From JBBBNV01 sp037137075 (lineage in GTDB: Bacteria > Bacillota > Bacilli > Paenibacillales > NBRC-103111), in the NCBI RefSeq assembly GCF_037137075.1, contig NZ_JBBBNV010000011.1:85951-149950 (forward strand): a stretch of 64,000 nucleotides of DNA. Reading direction: 5' to 3'. Position numbers and translations under genes: made by a program. This document shows positions 52,221-61,538 of the stretch, one piece after another. The notes under the pieces are model-generated. The model had not been told where the DNA came from. It ran no database searches and was given only the letters and a program-made list of their open reading frames with translations. Position 1 is the stretch's first letter, and the number at the start of each line of letters is the position of its first letter.

Positions 52221-52246
52221 AAAGAGTCAGATTTCTCTGGCTCTTT
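52221..52246 (-). terminator. Terminator of pnp
   Basis: AGAGCCAGA pairs with TCTGACTCT (one mismatch) around a short loop, followed by TTTTCTCTTTT on the minus strand. Confidence 0.8.
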
Positions 52247-52264
52247 GAATGGACAAATATCGTT

Positions 52265-54370
52265 TTATTGCTTGGTTGTGGTCTCCTTGGCCGGTAAAGT
52301 AGCTTTACGGGACAGGTTGACACGGCCTTGCTGGTCGATTTCCGTCACCTTCACGGTAATGGATTCACCCAGCTGGATAACATCCTCTACTTTGGCGACC
52401 CGTTCATGCGACAATTGTGAAATATGCACGAGCCCTTCTTTGCCCGGCAAAATCTCAACAAAAGCACCGAACTTCTCAATACGCTTTACGGTACCCAGAT
52501 ATGTTTCGCCAACAATGACCTCACGGACAATGCCTTCGATAATTTGCTTGGCTTTGTCGTTCATTTCCTGGTTCGAGGAAGCGATGAAGACGCGGCCGTC
52601 CTGTTCGATATCGATTTTTACGCCGGTTTCTTCAATAATTTTATTGATGATTTTACCGCCTGCGCCGATAACGTCACGGATTTTGTCCGGATTAATGTGC
52701 ATGACCAGGATTTTAGGAGCATACGGAGACAAGGATTTTTTCGGCTCTTGAATGCGGGAAAGCATTTTGTTCAAAATGAACATCCGGCCATCCTTCGCTT
52801 GAGCCAGCGCCTGCTCCAGAATGTTCCTGTCGATGCCGTCGATTTTGATATCCATCTGAATCGCAGTAACCCCTTGTGCAGTACCTGCAACCTTGAAGTC
52901 CATATCGCCCAGATGATCTTCCATTCCTTGAATATCGGTCAGAATGGATACGTGTTCGCCATCCTTGATCAGACCCATAGCTACACCCGCCACCGGTGCT
53001 TTAATCGGAACACCCGCATCCATCATCGCCAGCGTACTTGCGCAAATGCTGGCCTGTGATGTGGAACCGTTGGATTCCAATACCTCCGACACAAGACGAA
53101 TGGTGTAAGGGAATTCGGTTTCGGAAGGAATTACGCGCTCCAGGGCGCGTTCACCGAGAGCACCGTGACCGATTTCGCGGCGGCCCGGAGCACGAAGCGG
53201 CCGTGCTTCGCCTACGCTGAACGGCGGGAAGTTGTAATGATGCATAAACCGTTTGCTTTCTTCCAAATCCAGACCATCCAAAATTTGCATATCGCCTAAT
53301 GCGCCCAGTGTACAAATGCTCAGTGCTTGGGTTTGCCCGCGGGTAAACAGCCCAGAACCGTGTGTGCGAGGCAGCAGGTTAATGTCGCATTCAATCGGGC
53401 GGATTTCCGTCAAAGCACGGCCGTCCGGACGAACCTTGTCATGAGTAATGAGGCGGCGAACCTCTTCCTTCACGATATCATACAAAACTTCTTTTACATC
53501 CGAAAGCTTCTCCGGCGCTTCCGCATACTGTGCGGTGAAATGCCCTACTGTTTCTTCATTAATCGCATCGATGGCATCCTGACGGGCATGCTTCTCGGCA
53601 ATGCTTACCGCAGCCACAAGCCGCTCGGCAGCGAACGCGCGCACATCCGCATTTACCTGCTCGTCCACAGCATGCAGCTTCACTTCCATCTTCGGCTTGC
53701 CTGCAAGCTGCACCAATTGTTCCTGCACCGCAACGATGTTTTTAATTTCCTCGTGCCCGTACATAATCGCTTCCAGCATGACTTCTTCCGGCACTTCGGC
53801 AGCATCGGCTTCCACCATCATGATCGCGTCTTTTGTTCCGGCGACAACGAGGAAAATATCACTCTTCTCACGCTGCTCCAGCGTAGGATTAATAATAAAT
53901 TCGCCGTCAATTCGGCCAACGACGACACCGCCGACAGGACCGTTGAACGGCACGTCCGAAATGCTGAGCGCAGCCGAGGTTCCGATCAGCGCGGCAATTT
54001 CAGGAGAATTGTCGTGATCCACACTCATAACCAGATTCACGATTTGAACATCGTTCCGGAAGCCCTCAGGGAATAACGGACGAATCGGACGGTCGGTTAA
54101 GCGGCCGGCCAAAATCGCCTTTTCCGTAGGACGTCCTTCCCTTTTAATAAAACCGCCAGGAATTTTACCAACAGCATAGAGACGCTCTTCGTAGTTTACC
54201 GTTAATGGGAAAAAATCAAGGTCTTTCGGCTGGGATGACGCCGTAACCGTACATAATACGGCCGTATCGCCGTATCGGACCATGACAGCCGCATTGGCTT
54301 GCTTGGCCAGTCTGCCGGTCTCAATTATGAAAGGTCGCCCCGCCAGTTGCATCTGAACCTTCTGTTCCAT
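52265..54370 (-). CDS. pnp: Polyribonucleotide nucleotidyltransferase
   Basis: PNPase, a phosphorolytic 3'-5' exoribonuclease. The 701-residue protein has two RNase PH domains (the second with GSGLFTRGQTQALSICTLG), a KH domain (DKIRDVIGAGGKIINKIIEE) and an S1 domain (YLGTVKRIEKFGAFVEILPG). The ATG at 54370 (MEQKVQMQLAGR) follows AGGAGGG. It comes after rpsO, the classic order, with a terminator between. Confidence 0.97.
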   Translation of the reverse strand: MEQKVQMQLAGRPFIIETGRLAKQANAAVMVRYGDTAVLCTVTASSQPKDLDFFPLTVNYEERLYAVGKIPGGFIKREGRPTEKAILAGRLTDRPIRPLFPEGFRNDVQIVNLVMSVDHDNSPEIAALIGTSAALSISDVPFNGPVGGVVVGRIDGEFIINPTLEQREKSDIFLVVAGTKDAIMMVEADAAEVPEEVMLEAIMYGHEEIKNIVAVQEQLVQLAGKPKMEVKLHAVDEQVNADVRAFAAERLVAAVSIAEKHARQDAIDAINEETVGHFTAQYAEAPEKLSDVKEVLYDIVKEEVRRLITHDKVRPDGRALTEIRPIECDINLLPRTHGSGLFTRGQTQALSICTLGALGDMQILDGLDLEESKRFMHHYNFPPFSVGEARPLRAPGRREIGHGALGERALERVIPSETEFPYTIRLVSEVLESNGSTSQASICASTLAMMDAGVPIKAPVAGVAMGLIKDGEHVSILTDIQGMEDHLGDMDFKVAGTAQGVTAIQMDIKIDGIDRNILEQALAQAKDGRMFILNKMLSRIQEPKKSLSPYAPKILVMHINPDKIRDVIGAGGKIINKIIEETGVKIDIEQDGRVFIASSNQEMNDKAKQIIEGIVREVIVGETYLGTVKRIEKFGAFVEILPGKEGLVHISQLSHERVAKVEDVIQLGESITVKVTEIDQQGRVNLSRKATLPAKETTTKQ

Positions 54371-54621
54371 AAGTACCCTCCTAAAATGACGATGCAAGCG
54401 CAAAAAAAGCGCATATGTATCTTTCGCACTGAATAAGAGTTCATCTTGCCTGAGCTTGTGCCCTTTACTTCTTCATTCAGCTTTATAAACGTCCGCATCC
54501 TCTTCATCATGCAGAAGATGACAAGCGCCGTTTATCCAGACAAAGGAAACATGCAATCCCATCCTAATTCTGCATAAAGGATAGTATTTCCTTCTTTTTC
54601 ACAAAATAAATTAGGACGTTT
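54371..54621 (-). other. pnp leader region
   Basis: About 250 bases between rpsO's terminator and pnp. It holds a GCGC-A/T7-GCGC hairpin (about 54389-54404) and a TCTTC/GAAGA hairpin (about 54500-54520). An overlapping frame (54510-54325) enters pnp and is rejected. I could not define a convincing promoter. Confidence 0.35.
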
Positions 54622-54663
54622 AAAAAAAAGCAACCTTGTTGTTAAACAACAGGGCTGCTTTTG
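54622..54663 (-). terminator. Terminator of rpsO
   Basis: GCAGCC-TGTTGTT pairs with AACAACA-GGTTGC, followed by eight Ts on the minus strand. Confidence 0.92.
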
Positions 54664-54675
54664 GGGTCATTCAAA

Positions 54676-54945
54676 TTAGCGGCGCAAGCCGAGTCTTTCG
54701 ATCAACGAGCTATAACGGCTAACCTCTTTGTTTTTCAAGTAAGCCAGCAGCTTCCGGCGTTGTCCGACCATTTTAAGCAGGCCGCGGCGGGAGTGGTGGT
54801 CTTTCTTGTGCGTACGCAGATGGCCCGTCAGGCTGTTAATGTTCTCCGTAAGGATAGCAACCTGAACCTCTGGTGATCCAGTGTCCGATTCGTGCGTTTT
54901 GTACTCTTGAATAAGCTGAGCTTTGCGCTCTTGAGTAACTGCCAT
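54676..54945 (-). CDS. rpsO: 30S ribosomal protein S15
   Basis: The 89-residue S15 (MAVTQERKAQLIQEYKTHES, HHSRRGLLKMVGQRRKLLAY) has the exact family length. It binds 16S rRNA early in 30S assembly. The ATG at 54945 follows GAAGGAGG. Its own promoter at 55062-55091 gives a leader of about 110 bases that can fold, possibly for autoregulation by S15. Confidence 0.98.
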   Translation of the reverse strand: MAVTQERKAQLIQEYKTHESDTGSPEVQVAILTENINSLTGHLRTHKKDHHSRRGLLKMVGQRRKLLAYLKNKEVSRYSSLIERLGLRR

Positions 54946-54949
54946 CCTA

Positions 54950-55050
54950 TTCACCTCCTTCGAATTATACGCATGCGTTCCCCGAATGCCCAGAAACCGT
55001 CGGTGAGAACGAATCTCCAAGCAATGGTTCATCAAAGCATGCAAATGTTA
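54950..55050 (-). promoter_or_regulatory. Possible rpsO leader structure
   Basis: GCATGC at 55037-55042 and again at 54971-54976 can pair to close a structure containing GAGA/TCTC and other short stems. S15 controls its own mRNA in several bacteria through such leaders; this one is inferred only. Confidence 0.3.
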
Positions 55051-55061
55051 CAACGATGATA

Positions 55062-55091
55062 AGTATATCATATCCCGATCCCAAAAGTAAA
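55062..55091 (-). promoter_or_regulatory. Predicted SigA promoter of rpsO
   Basis: Minus-strand TTTACT, 18-base spacer, TATACT. Confidence 0.6.
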
Positions 55092-55172
55092 TATTGACTC
55101 TAGCACAAAGTTGATATTCATCCGATGCACTATCAAATCTCAACAGAATAGCCTTATAGCCGAAGCTTTAGC

Positions 55173-56114
55173 CTAAGACGCGGACAAAATTTGTTTGGCC
55201 CGGTCCGCATCGGCATGAATTTGCCGGATCAGCTCATCGACGGAGGCGAACTTCTGCTCGGGGCGTAGATACGCGATAAAATGAATGGTCAGCGCTTTCT
55301 CATAGATGTCATCGGAAAAATCGAATAAATGCGCTTCCAGTGTACGAATTCCGGCACCTGTGAAGGTCGGCTTCGTCCCGATGTTCATGACGCCATCGAA
55401 GGTTTCCCCCTCCAGTTTAACCCGGACTGCGTAAACTCCTCCTGCAGGTACGACAAAACTGCCCGAGGGCTCCACATTGGCCGTGGGAAAACCGATTGTT
55501 CTTCCTCTGCCGTCCCCGTGCGTCACAATCCCGCTGACCGCATATGGACGGCCCAGCAAAGATGTCGCCAAAGGGACATCCCCGGCTTGCAGGCTTTGCC
55601 GAATCAGAGTACTGCTGACCTTTTCACCGTTTTGCACATAAGGCCTGACGATTTCAACCGCAAACAAACCGTGGGCCAGCTCGCACAGCGTGTCGGGATT
55701 CCCGCTGCCGAGGTAGCCGAATCTAAAATCGAAGCCCACGATAACTGTATTAAGCTTTAAGGAAGACAGCATTTCCTTTACAAAGCAATCCGGGCTGACA
55801 TGGGAAAACATTTCATCAAATCGGACTACATATGTACAATCGATGCCAAGCTGCTCAAATAAAACCAGCTTCTCGTCCAGCGGGGTCAAATATTGCGTAT
55901 AGCCCGTTTGCCCGAGAACTTCACGGGGATGAGGATGGAATGTCATCACGGAGGCCGTTAATCCGAGCTGCCTGGCTTCTGTAACGGCTCTCTGGAGAAC
56001 ATGCTGGTGCCCCAGATGAACACCGTCAAAATCCCCAATCGCCAACACTTGAGGCGATGACAAGCTGCTTAGCTGCTCGAGTGGGGCCGGGAAATGTAAT
56101 TGATGAACCTGCAT
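55173..56114 (-). CDS. ribF: Bifunctional riboflavin kinase/FAD synthetase
   Basis: Converts riboflavin to FMN and FAD. The 313-residue protein has the adenylyltransferase domain (AIGDFDGVHLGHQHVLQRAV, residues 30-50; FDFRFGYLGSG) and the C-terminal riboflavin kinase domain (GRGRTIGFPTANVEP, VMNIGTKPTF, EAHLFDFSDDIY). The ATG at 56114 is spaced properly from GTAGGTG; an upstream GTG overlaps that site. It follows truB, the usual order. Confidence 0.96.
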   Translation of the reverse strand: MQVHQLHFPAPLEQLSSLSSPQVLAIGDFDGVHLGHQHVLQRAVTEARQLGLTASVMTFHPHPREVLGQTGYTQYLTPLDEKLVLFEQLGIDCTYVVRFDEMFSHVSPDCFVKEMLSSLKLNTVIVGFDFRFGYLGSGNPDTLCELAHGLFAVEIVRPYVQNGEKVSSTLIRQSLQAGDVPLATSLLGRPYAVSGIVTHGDGRGRTIGFPTANVEPSGSFVVPAGGVYAVRVKLEGETFDGVMNIGTKPTFTGAGIRTLEAHLFDFSDDIYEKALTIHFIAYLRPEQKFASVDELIRQIHADADRAKQILSAS

Positions 56115-56136
56115 AAATTCAATCACCTACAAGTCT

Positions 56137-57045
56137 TTAAGAGAAAATTTTGACCGGCACTGCCTGCTTTGTATCCAAATTTATTTCATACAGTCCGACA
56201 AACCGCTGACCGGCGTACAGCCGTGCCGGCCGATCTGACGGACGCGCTTCAGGACTCAAGCCTTGCACCGGAAGCGCTTTGCCGCTGAGGGCGCCCTGCA
56301 CTAGCTGTTCCGACAGCTGATAGGAAGGCAAGTGTCCGACAGCCTGATCCGCAGGAATGAGCCTCTCAGCCAGCTCCCCTGAACGTACAAGCTGTTCAAT
56401 TTGTTCAAGCTGAAGACACCGCTCTGGTGTAATATTTCCGGTCCCTGTCCGGACAAGCTCATTCATGACAGCAGGCACGCCCAGCTTTTTGCCGATATCC
56501 ACACACAGTGTACGAATATACGTTCCCTTCGAGCATTCAACGCGAAAACGGAATGTCGGATGAGCGCTATCCAGTTCCATCGATAAAATATCCAAGCTGT
56601 AAATCGTAACTCTACGGGATTTCCGTTCAACCTCTATTCCGGAGCGGGCCAGCTCATACAAGCGTTTACCGTCTACCTTTACCGCTGAGTACATGGGGGG
56701 AGTCTGATCAATGTCGCCCTTGAAGCTCTGCAGGACATCGATGATTTGCTCCTTGGTTACATGCACCTCTGGAAGCTCCTCAACGATATTCCCTGACCGA
56801 TCCTCCGTATCCGTAGACACGCCCAGCATGATTTCAGCCTCATACTGCTTGGGCAAATCCTGAATATATTCCACCATCCGGGTAGCCCGTCCCAAACAAA
56901 GCGGCAGGACACCGGTTACTGCAGGGTCCAGGGTCCCCGTGTGTCCAATCCGCTTCATGCCAAGTATTCTTCGCGCCTTCGCAACCACATCATGGGATGT
57001 CATGCCGGCAGGCTTCCAAACAGGCAGTATTCCTTCGAATGTCAT
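56137..57045 (-). CDS. truB: tRNA pseudouridine-55 synthase
   Basis: The 302-residue TruB has GILPVWKPAGMTSHDVV, the catalytic motif GHTGTLDPAVTGVLPLCLGRAT with its Asp, and GTYIRTLCVDIGKKLG. It makes pseudouridine 55 in the T-loop of tRNAs. The ATG overlaps the nrnA stop by four bases, so it is coupled. Confidence 0.96.
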   Translation of the reverse strand: MTFEGILPVWKPAGMTSHDVVAKARRILGMKRIGHTGTLDPAVTGVLPLCLGRATRMVEYIQDLPKQYEAEIMLGVSTDTEDRSGNIVEELPEVHVTKEQIIDVLQSFKGDIDQTPPMYSAVKVDGKRLYELARSGIEVERKSRRVTIYSLDILSMELDSAHPTFRFRVECSKGTYIRTLCVDIGKKLGVPAVMNELVRTGTGNITPERCLQLEQIEQLVRSGELAERLIPADQAVGHLPSYQLSEQLVQGALSGKALPVQGLSPEARPSDRPARLYAGQRFVGLYEINLDTKQAVPVKIFS

Positions 57046-58019
57046 CCTAACGCTCGACCCACTTCCAATACAATACGTTCAACCACTTCATCAAGCTGGC
57101 CTTCCACAGTACAGCCGGCTGCACGAATATGTCCTCCGCCCCCGAACTGCTGGGCAATTGCAGCCACATCCACCTGGCCTGCCGAACGGAAGCTGACCTT
57201 ATATGTGGCGGTGTCCGTTTGCTTAAACATCAAACCGACCTCGACCCCCTCGATATTACGGGGATAATTGACCAAGCCTTCGAAATCCTCATTCGAGGCT
57301 CCTGTGTCTTCACGGTCTTGAAGGGACGCGCTTACCCAGCTAATGCGTCCTTCATGGGCAAACGACAGCGTTGCAAGCCCTCGTCTAAGCAGCTCAACCT
57401 GCGGCAGCGTCATTTTCTCCAGAAGCTTTTCAGCCAGCACATGCCCTTTCACACCTGTGGACACCAGGTCCGCAGCAATTTGCAGCACCTTCGGGCTCGT
57501 ATTCGCATACCGGAAACCGCCTGTATCGGTAAGCAATCCGGTGTAGAGGCAAACCGCAAGATCTCCCTGCGGCCGCAATCCCATTTCAACACAAAGATCG
57601 AATATAATCTCCGTTGTCGATGCAGCATCGGCTTTAATCACATTGACCGCTCCAAAGCCATCGTTCGTCGGATGATGATCAATATTCAGCAATTGGACAT
57701 CCGCGGCAAAAAGCGAGCTTACTTGACCAATCCGCCCAAAATCGGCGCAATCCACGGCGACAACGTGATGAAAAAGGCGTTCCGGCTTCTGATCCTTGAA
57801 ATGGACCACTTGGGTAAATCCGGGCATAAAATCAAACTTCCCCGGAATCGATCCTTCATTGATCAACGTATACGACTTGCCTAGGTGCTTCAAAAGCAAA
57901 CCGATGGCAAACGTGGAACTGGCCGCGTCACCATCGGGCTGCACATGTGAAACAACAAGCACGTCGTCAGCCGCTTCCAGAAAACGGCTAGCAGCCTGCA
58001 GCTGACCGGCGTAACTCAT
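57042..58019 (-). CDS. nrnA: DHH-family oligoribonuclease/pAp phosphatase
   Basis: NrnA degrades nanoRNA (2-5 bases) and dephosphorylates pAp. The 325-residue protein has the DHH phosphoesterase motifs (SHVQPDGDAASST, VDCAD, NIDHHPTNDGFG) and the C-terminal DHHA1 domain with GGGGHIRAAGC. It overlaps rbfA by four bases and truB by four bases, inside the translation operon as in many Firmicutes. Confidence 0.93.
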   Translation of the reverse strand: MSYAGQLQAASRFLEAADDVLVVSHVQPDGDAASSTFAIGLLLKHLGKSYTLINEGSIPGKFDFMPGFTQVVHFKDQKPERLFHHVVAVDCADFGRIGQVSSLFAADVQLLNIDHHPTNDGFGAVNVIKADAASTTEIIFDLCVEMGLRPQGDLAVCLYTGLLTDTGGFRYANTSPKVLQIAADLVSTGVKGHVLAEKLLEKMTLPQVELLRRGLATLSFAHEGRISWVSASLQDREDTGASNEDFEGLVNYPRNIEGVEVGLMFKQTDTATYKVSFRSAGQVDVAAIAQQFGGGGHIRAAGCTVEGQLDEVVERIVLEVGRALG

Positions 58020-58372
58020 CGTTCACTCTCCCCTTCATGAATTTTGCCAAGAAGCGCTTCAATCCGGCTTCCGTATTCGATCGAGGTATCAAACTTGAAA
58101 ACCAGCTCCGGTACAATGCGCAGCCGAATCCGCTTGCCCAACTCACTGCGCATAAACCCGTTTCCGCGAGCCAAAATCCGTAATGTTTCTTCCTTTTGCG
58201 TCTCATCGCCAAACACACTCAAGTAAATCTTGGCCTGCGACAAGTCATTCGTGACTTCAACACCAGTTACGGTAATAAAACCGAGACGGGGGTCCTTCAT
58301 TTCCGTTTGCAGGATTTGGCTTAATTCTTTCTTAATCTGCTCCGCTACGCGGCCTACCCGTACCTTCGCCAT
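58016..58372 (-). CDS. rbfA: Ribosome-binding factor A
   Basis: The 118-residue RbfA (RVGRVAEQIKKELSQILQTE, DPRLGFITVTGVEVTNDLSQ) is a KH-like 30S maturation factor. The ATG at 58372 follows GAGGTGA. It is 14 bases after infB; the ylxP gene found between them in B. subtilis is absent. Confidence 0.95.
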   Translation of the reverse strand: MAKVRVGRVAEQIKKELSQILQTEMKDPRLGFITVTGVEVTNDLSQAKIYLSVFGDETQKEETLRILARGNGFMRSELGKRIRLRIVPELVFKFDTSIEYGSRIEALLGKIHEGESER

Positions 58373-58386
58373 GCTGCGTCACCTCT

Positions 58387-61218
58387 CTAGCGTTCTACCT
58401 TCTCCATTACAAAAGCTTCAATTACATCAAGTTCCTTAATGTCATTATAGCCGACGATGGAAATCCCGCACTCATAGCCTTGCGATACTTCTTTAACGTC
58501 GTCCTTGAAGCGTTTGAGGGAATCAATTTTACCGGTAAACACTACAACGCCTTCGCGGATAACACGAACCTCGGCGGAACGGACAATTTTGCCTGAAGTG
58601 ATCATGCAGCCCGCGATTGTGCCGACTTTGCTGATTTTGAAAATGTTTCGGGCTTCCGCGTGACCAATAATCGTTTCCTTGAAAACTGGGTCCAGCATCC
58701 CTTTCATTGCCTGCTCGATTTCATCGATGACATGATAGATGATGCTGTGCTGGCGGATATCGACCTTCTCCTGATCCGCGGTCACCTTGGCTGCCGGCTC
58801 AGGACGGACGTTAAAGCCGATAATAATGGCATTGGAGGCCGAGGCCAAAATAATATCCGATTCGGTGATCGCACCGACACCAGTGTGGATAATTTTGACA
58901 CGAACGCCTTCAACTTCGATTTTTTCCAGAGAACCGCGAAGCGCCTCAACGGAGCCTTGAACGTCACCTTTAATGATAACGAACAATTCTTTAATCTCTC
59001 CGTCTTTAATATGCTTGTACAAATCGTCCAGAGTTACACGGGAATTTGCACCCATTTCCGATTGACGCTGCGTAACGGAGCGTTTCTCGGCGATGGAGCG
59101 GGCCTTACGCTCATCCTCAAACACCAGGAACGGATCGCCGGCTTGCGGAACCTCCGTTAAACCGGTAATTTCAATCGGTGTGGATGGTCCTGCTTCTTTA
59201 ATTTTACGGCCTTTATCATTCACCATGGCACGTACACGTCCAAAGCTGACACCAGCAACAAACGCATCACCGATTTTCAGGGTACCGTGTTGAATCAGTA
59301 TACGTGCAACCGGACCACGGCCCTTATCCAGCTCAGCCTCGATAATCGTACCGCGGGCACGTTTATTTGGATTTGCTTTGTATTCTTGAACCTCTGCAAC
59401 AAGAAGGATCATTTCCAGCAGCGAATCTAAGCCAATACGCTGCTTAGCAGAAACGTTGACAAAAATGGTGTCGCCGCCCCACTCTTCGGGAACAAGGTTA
59501 TACGAAGCCATTTCCTGTTTGATTTTATCCGGATTGGCTTCCGGCTTGTCAATTTTGTTGACAGCGACAATAATTGGAACATTGGCCGCCTTGGCATGGT
59601 TAATTGCTTCGACTGTTTGCGGCATAATGCCGTCATCTGCAGCAACGACCAGGATTGTGATATCCGTTACCTGCGCGCCGCGGGCACGCATCGTGGTGAA
59701 CGCTTCGTGACCCGGTGTATCCAGGAACGTAATTTTCTTCTGGTTGATTTCTACTTGATATGCGCCGATATGCTGAGTAATTCCGCCCGCTTCGCCGGCA
59801 GTTACATTGGTTTCACGGATAGCATCAAGCAATGTCGTTTTACCATGGTCAACGTGACCCATGATGGTAACTACCGGAGGACGCCATTCGAGATCCGCCG
59901 GATCGTCTTTTTCTTCAAATTGCTCAAATTTATCTTCTTCTACCGGAATCTTGATTTCGACTTCAACCTTGTAGTCGTCAGCCACAAGCTGAATTGCATC
60001 CAGATCGACTTCCTGGTTGATTGTTGCCATGATACCGAGGAACAGAAGCTTCTTAATAACCTCGGAAGCGTCCTTATGGAGCAGCTTCGCCAGCTCACCG
60101 ACAGTCATGGCGCCCTTGACAATAATTTTCTTCGGCGTATTGTCGATTTTCTCTTTCCGCGGCTCCTGCATCGGCGTTCTACCGCGTCCATTATTTCTTT
60201 GCTTGTTAAAGCCTTGGCTGCGGCCTGCTCCGCCCTTGTTATCGTCAAACCGTTTGGTGTTGTTCGGTCTAACAGACTTCTTGCCTCTGCCGTTGTCATC
60301 ATTTTCATTGATAACCCGCGCCGGAGCATCCTTACCGGAAATTCTTGGTTCATTAAAACGCTGAGGTGCCTGACCTGGACGTGCACCGCCGGCTGGACGG
60401 TTTCCTGCCCCTTGACCGCCGGAGCGTTGTCCGCCTTGGCTGTAGCCGCCTTGACCGCCAGGGCGCTGTCCGCCTTGGCCGCCCCCTTGACCGCCAGAGC
60501 GCTGTCCGCCTTGGCTGTAGCCGCCTTGACCGCCAGAGCGCTGTCCGCCTTGGCTGTAGCCGCCTTGACCGCCAGGGCGCTGTCCGCCTTGGCCGCCCCC
60601 TTGACCGCCAGAGCGCTGTCCGCCCTGGCTGTAGCCGCCTTGACCGCCAGAGCGCTGTCCACCTTGGCCGCCCCCTTGACCGCCAGAGCGCTGTCCGCCT
60701 TGGCCGCCCCCTTGACCGCCAGAGCGCTGTCCGCCCTGGCTGTAGCCGCCTTGACCGCCAGAGCGCTGTCCGCCCTGGCTGTAGCCGCCTTGACCGCCGG
60801 AACGTTGTCCGCCGCCCTGCTGTCCCCGATGTTGACTGCCACGGTTTTCCTCGCGGCTTTGCTGATTTTGTGCTTCGTTACGTTCCGGTGTATCTGTCAA
60901 TGCAGTCGTTCTCCCCTGACTTCCGGCATCGCTAGCTGCCGGTTTTGGTGTAGAAGCAACGTGCGCTTCCGGTTTTTTCGATTCGGCCTTCGATGGGCCG
61001 TTTCCACTATCCTGCCCCGCTCTTTTCGCGGCGGCATTTGCTTTGACATCCTTAAAAAACTGTTCTACTCTCTCCACTGCATCATTCTCCATTACGCTCA
61101 TATGGTTGTTTACCGGCAAATTAAGCCGTTTTAATATCGTGATAATTTCCTTGCTGCTCATATTGAGCGATTTGGCATACTCATACACCCTTACTTTATC
61201 TTTGTCCTGATTGCTCAA
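58387..61218 (-). CDS. infB: Translation initiation factor IF-2 with glycine-rich repeat region
   Basis: IF2 brings fMet-tRNA to the 30S subunit. The 943-residue protein has an N-terminal IF2_N motif (RVYEYAKSLNMSSKEIITIL), then a low-complexity region (about residues 100-280) with 11 Gln-Arg-Ser/Pro-Gly-Gly units. The second IF2_N follows, then the G domain (GHVDHGKTTLLDAI, DTPGHEAF, NKID) and the beta-barrel/C-terminal domains. I chose the TTG at 61218, which follows GGAGGTGG and overlaps the ylxQ stop (TTGA); an ATG upstream would add 22 unsupported residues. The repeat array is longer than in most IF2 proteins I know. Confidence 0.95.
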   Translation of the reverse strand: MSNQDKDKVRVYEYAKSLNMSSKEIITILKRLNLPVNNHMSVMENDAVERVEQFFKDVKANAAAKRAGQDSGNGPSKAESKKPEAHVASTPKPAASDAGSQGRTTALTDTPERNEAQNQQSREENRGSQHRGQQGGGQRSGGQGGYSQGGQRSGGQGGYSQGGQRSGGQGGGQGGQRSGGQGGGQGGQRSGGQGGYSQGGQRSGGQGGGQGGQRPGGQGGYSQGGQRSGGQGGYSQGGQRSGGQGGGQGGQRPGGQGGYSQGGQRSGGQGAGNRPAGGARPGQAPQRFNEPRISGKDAPARVINENDDNGRGKKSVRPNNTKRFDDNKGGAGRSQGFNKQRNNGRGRTPMQEPRKEKIDNTPKKIIVKGAMTVGELAKLLHKDASEVIKKLLFLGIMATINQEVDLDAIQLVADDYKVEVEIKIPVEEDKFEQFEEKDDPADLEWRPPVVTIMGHVDHGKTTLLDAIRETNVTAGEAGGITQHIGAYQVEINQKKITFLDTPGHEAFTTMRARGAQVTDITILVVAADDGIMPQTVEAINHAKAANVPIIVAVNKIDKPEANPDKIKQEMASYNLVPEEWGGDTIFVNVSAKQRIGLDSLLEMILLVAEVQEYKANPNKRARGTIIEAELDKGRGPVARILIQHGTLKIGDAFVAGVSFGRVRAMVNDKGRKIKEAGPSTPIEITGLTEVPQAGDPFLVFEDERKARSIAEKRSVTQRQSEMGANSRVTLDDLYKHIKDGEIKELFVIIKGDVQGSVEALRGSLEKIEVEGVRVKIIHTGVGAITESDIILASASNAIIIGFNVRPEPAAKVTADQEKVDIRQHSIIYHVIDEIEQAMKGMLDPVFKETIIGHAEARNIFKISKVGTIAGCMITSGKIVRSAEVRVIREGVVVFTGKIDSLKRFKDDVKEVSQGYECGISIVGYNDIKELDVIEAFVMEKVER
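60410..60825. repeat. Tandem 36/39-bp repeats inside infB
   Basis: Eleven units encode QRSGGQGGYS or QRSGGQGGG (Ser sometimes Pro), each with a QGG lead-in, giving 39-bp and 36-bp periods mixed irregularly. Copies are nearly identical in DNA, which points to recent expansion. The array is free of stops in several frames on both strands. Confidence 0.95.
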
Positions 61219-61538
61219 TCTGTTTCCACCTCCACAGGTTTTCCCACACTTTCCCGGATCAGCTTGGCAAATCCGGCATCGCAAACAGCGACAACGACCC
61301 GTTCAGGCTTACCGATACAAGCGCCCAAGTCGAAGCGGCTTCCCGCTTCAAGGAGCTGCACACCATAATGGCTGCATTTATCAGTAAACTTCTTTCTGGC
61401 ATTCCCAGCAGCATCTTCAGCGATCAGCACTAGCCGTGCTTCTCCGCTGCGAACTGCTTTCAGCACGCCTTCATCTCCGGTGACCAATTTGCCTGCCCGC
61501 ATTGCGAGGCCCAGATAAGATTTTGTTTTAGGATTCAT
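61215..61538 (-). CDS. ylxQ: YlxQ, L7Ae-family RNA-binding protein
   Basis: A 107-residue L7Ae/L30e-like protein (TKSYLGLAMRAGKLVTGDEG, ARLVLIAEDAAGNARKKF). Family members bind kink-turn RNA. It lies between ylxR and infB as in Bacillus. The ATG at 61538 (MNPKTKSYLG) fits the family, though its ribosome site (GTGAG) is weak; it overlaps the ylxR stop by 11 bases, so coupling is likely. Confidence 0.9.
   Translation of the reverse strand: MNPKTKSYLGLAMRAGKLVTGDEGVLKAVRSGEARLVLIAEDAAGNARKKFTDKCSHYGVQLLEAGSRFDLGACIGKPERVVVAVCDAGFAKLIRESVGKPVEVETD

Noticed and set aside
54325..54510. 61-residue frame overlapping the pnp start
   Set aside because: Out of frame with pnp and no ribosome site; the pnp ATG has an excellent one.
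60105..60842. 245-residue Ala/Lys/Asp-rich minus frame inside infB
   Set aside because: Out-of-frame reading of the infB repeats.
59596..61134. 512-residue plus-strand frame opposite infB
   Set aside because: It mirrors the infB repeat region, which has no stops in several frames; no ribosome site and no known domain.
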